Shown here in pieces: positions 5,559-6,843 of a stretch of DNA of 6,843 nt. The position numbers and the translations under genes are program-made. The notes under the pieces are model-generated. The model saw only the letters and a list, made by a program, of their open reading frames with translations, was not told where the DNA came from and searched no databases. Source of the DNA: Candidatus Omnitrophota bacterium (GTDB lineage Bacteria; Omnitrophota; Koll11; Gorgyraeales; Gorgyraeaceae); the NCBI GenBank assembly GCA_018818505.1, contig JAHIRR010000337.1, positions 1 through 6,843 of the forward strand, given 5' to 3'. Every line of letters begins with the position of its first letter. Within the stretch, counting starts at the first letter, position 1.

Positions 5559-6603
5559 AAACGTGAGACAGATCACATATTGCCAGGCGATCAATGAAGC
5601 CCTGACTCAGCTTATGGAGAGACATAAAAATATCTTCATAATGGGGCTTGGCGTAGATGATCCAAAGAGGATCTTTGGTTCTACGACAGGGCTCTCAGAG
5701 AGATTTGGAAAAAGGCGCGTATTTGAAATACCTATTTCAGAAAACGCTGTAACTGGCGCGGCTATTGGCGCCTCACTTTGCGGTATGCGACCGATAATGA
5801 CGCACCAGAGGATGGACTTTATGTTTTATGCCTTCGATCAGATTATAAACCACGCTGCAAAGTGGCGCTATATGTTTGGCGGAGTGTTTTCTGTCCCCAT
5901 AACTATACGCAGTATTATAGGCCGTGGATGGGGTCAGGGTTCTCAGCACTCTCAGAGCCTGCAGTCCTTATTTGCGCACATACCAGGATTGAAGGTGGTT
6001 ATGCCCAGCACTCCATACGACGTCAAAGGATTGCTGATCTCCAGCGTATTGGATAATAATCCTGTTATATTCATTGAGCACCGGAGATTATATGACGAGA
6101 TTGGTATGGTGCCTAAGAGATTTTACCGGATACCATTAGGAAAAGCCAAGGTACTAAAGAAAGGCAAGGATTTGACCATAGTGGCGACTTCACAGATGGT
6201 GATGGAGGCGGAGAAGGCTAGCCAGAAACTTTTGAAATGCAAAATAGATGCCGAGGTAATTGATCTACGGACAATAAAGCCCTTAGATGAAGATATTATT
6301 TTTAGTTCCGTAAAGAAGACAGGCAGATTGATTGTGGCTGATGCTGGTTGGAAGAATTGCGGGATATCATCTGAGGTTGCAAGTCGCGTAGCGGAGAATG
6401 TATTTCGGTATCTCAAATCTCCTGTCGAGAGAATTACCTTTGCAGATACCCCTGCGCCTGCAAGTGCTGCGCTTGAAAAGGTATTTTACCCGGATTGCGA
6501 AGATATGGTTTACGCTGCTAAAAAATTAATATCAGGCAAAAAAATAAAAAGAAGGAAAATAGAGAAGTCAATAGTTGACGAAAAATTTACCGGTCCTTTT
6601 TGA
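5545..6603 (+). CDS. TPP-dependent dehydrogenase E1 component, beta subunit
   Basis: This 352-residue protein is the beta chain of the E1 heterotetramer; it completes the TPP site and the subunit interface. The N-terminal pyrimidine-binding domain shows the acidic residue E66 in PISENAVTGAAIGASLCG (63-80), DFMFYAFDQIINHAAKW (91-107), RGWGQGSQHSQSLQ (127-140) with H135, and PGLKVVMPSTPYD (147-159). The transketolase C-terminal domain (~205-328) includes TIVATSQMVMEAEKA (211-225), VIDLRTIKPLD (238-248) and DTPAPASAALEKVFYP (301-316). About 20 residues beyond the usual end form a basic tail (GKKIKRRKIEK). GTG 5545 is chosen because of the AAGGAG before it; the gene then overlaps the alpha gene by 14 bp. 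The frame extends upstream to 5470, but that part is alpha-gene sequence read out of frame. It may belong to a 2-oxoacid dehydrogenase complex or to a free-standing TPP enzyme. Confidence 0.9.
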   Translation: MSTNKNVRQITYCQAINEALTQLMERHKNIFIMGLGVDDPKRIFGSTTGLSERFGKRRVFEIPISENAVTGAAIGASLCGMRPIMTHQRMDFMFYAFDQIINHAAKWRYMFGGVFSVPITIRSIIGRGWGQGSQHSQSLQSLFAHIPGLKVVMPSTPYDVKGLLISSVLDNNPVIFIEHRRLYDEIGMVPKRFYRIPLGKAKVLKKGKDLTIVATSQMVMEAEKASQKLLKCKIDAEVIDLRTIKPLDEDIIFSSVKKTGRLIVADAGWKNCGISSEVASRVAENVFRYLKSPVERITFADTPAPASAALEKVFYPDCEDMVYAAKKLISGKKIKRRKIEKSIVDEKFTGPF

Positions 6604-6618
6604 AGAATAAATTTAAAA

Positions 6619-6843
6619 ATGAAGATTGCATTTTTACAGGAAACAGTTAACCAAAATATCGGGATAATGTATCTTTCCTCCATCTTGAAAGCCCAAGGCC
6701 ACGATTGCGAGTTGTTTGTTAGGTCCCTGGAGAAAAACAATTTTTTCAGAGCAGTCAAGTCTTATAAACCAGATATTTTGGGCTTTAGTGTTATTACTGG
6801 TTCACATCATTGGGCCTTGCGGACGGCTAGTCGTTTAAAGGCG
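6619..6843 (+). CDS. B12-binding domain radical SAM protein, N-terminus only (cut by the window edge)
   Basis: The frame is open from ATG 6619 to the last base, giving 75 residues that begin MKIAFLQETVNQNIGIMYLS. The pattern GIMYLSSILKAQGHDCELFV (15-34), then KPDILGFSVITGSHHWAL (50-67), is the start of the cobalamin-binding Rossmann domain found in class B radical SAM enzymes, where GI-YL-LK-GH and KPDI-GFS are conserved. The canonical DxHxxG cobalamin-ligand motif is not seen in this part; many members of this family lack it. The radical SAM CxxxCxxC domain would lie beyond the edge and cannot be verified. Such enzymes commonly methylate or rearrange unactivated carbons. It follows the beta subunit by 15 nt with only a weak AAGAA before it, and so probably belongs to the operon. 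Confidence 0.7.
   Translation, partial: MKIAFLQETVNQNIGIMYLSSILKAQGHDCELFVRSLEKNNFFRAVKSYKPDILGFSVITGSHHWALRTASRLKA

Overview
This AT-rich window holds five complete or nearly complete protein genes, plus a gene remnant at the left edge and a gene cut off at the right edge. All genes lie on the + strand. The content points to a bacterium that builds cell-surface glycans: a GT-C type membrane glycosyltransferase, a GT9 (heptosyltransferase-like) enzyme, an NDP-sugar SDR epimerase/dehydratase, a TPP-dependent E1 alpha/beta pair, and the start of a B12-binding radical SAM protein. GT9 enzymes suggest a Gram-negative-type envelope. Frequent AGG/AGA/ATA codons and the mix of families resemble uncultured environmental lineages such as Omnitrophota. 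That placement is an impression, not something the sequence proves.

Layout. Positions 1-363 carry the 3' end of an unrecognised, probably helical protein gene. It appears to be broken by a frameshift near 251-262. Positions 364-715 are non-coding and highly structured. They hold a 12-bp stem hairpin (372-404) and then a 230-bp fold-back element (415-644) with perfect 23-bp terminal inverted repeats and several nested hairpins. Positions 716-2485 encode the polytopic membrane glycosyltransferase. Its last eleven codons lie inside a short palindromic repeat. The 168-bp gap that follows (2486-2653) holds the rest of that repeat, a second copy in inverted orientation, and a perfect TATAAT box.

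From 2654 to the right edge the genes form a tight operon: GT9 transferase, SDR enzyme (8-nt gap), E1 alpha (1-nt overlap), E1 beta (14-nt overlap) and B12-radical SAM (15-nt gap). No E2 acyltransferase or E3 dihydrolipoamide dehydrogenase is visible. The E1 pair may therefore work as a stand-alone TPP enzyme, for example in making or modifying an unusual nucleotide sugar, which the GT9 and GT-C enzymes could then use. That linkage is inferred from gene order only.

The most notable non-gene signals are the 230-bp fold-back element, which is probably non-autonomous and mobile or a structured RNA, and the inverted pair of CACAGAG/CTCTGTG repeats, one of which supplies the C-terminus of the glycosyltransferase.
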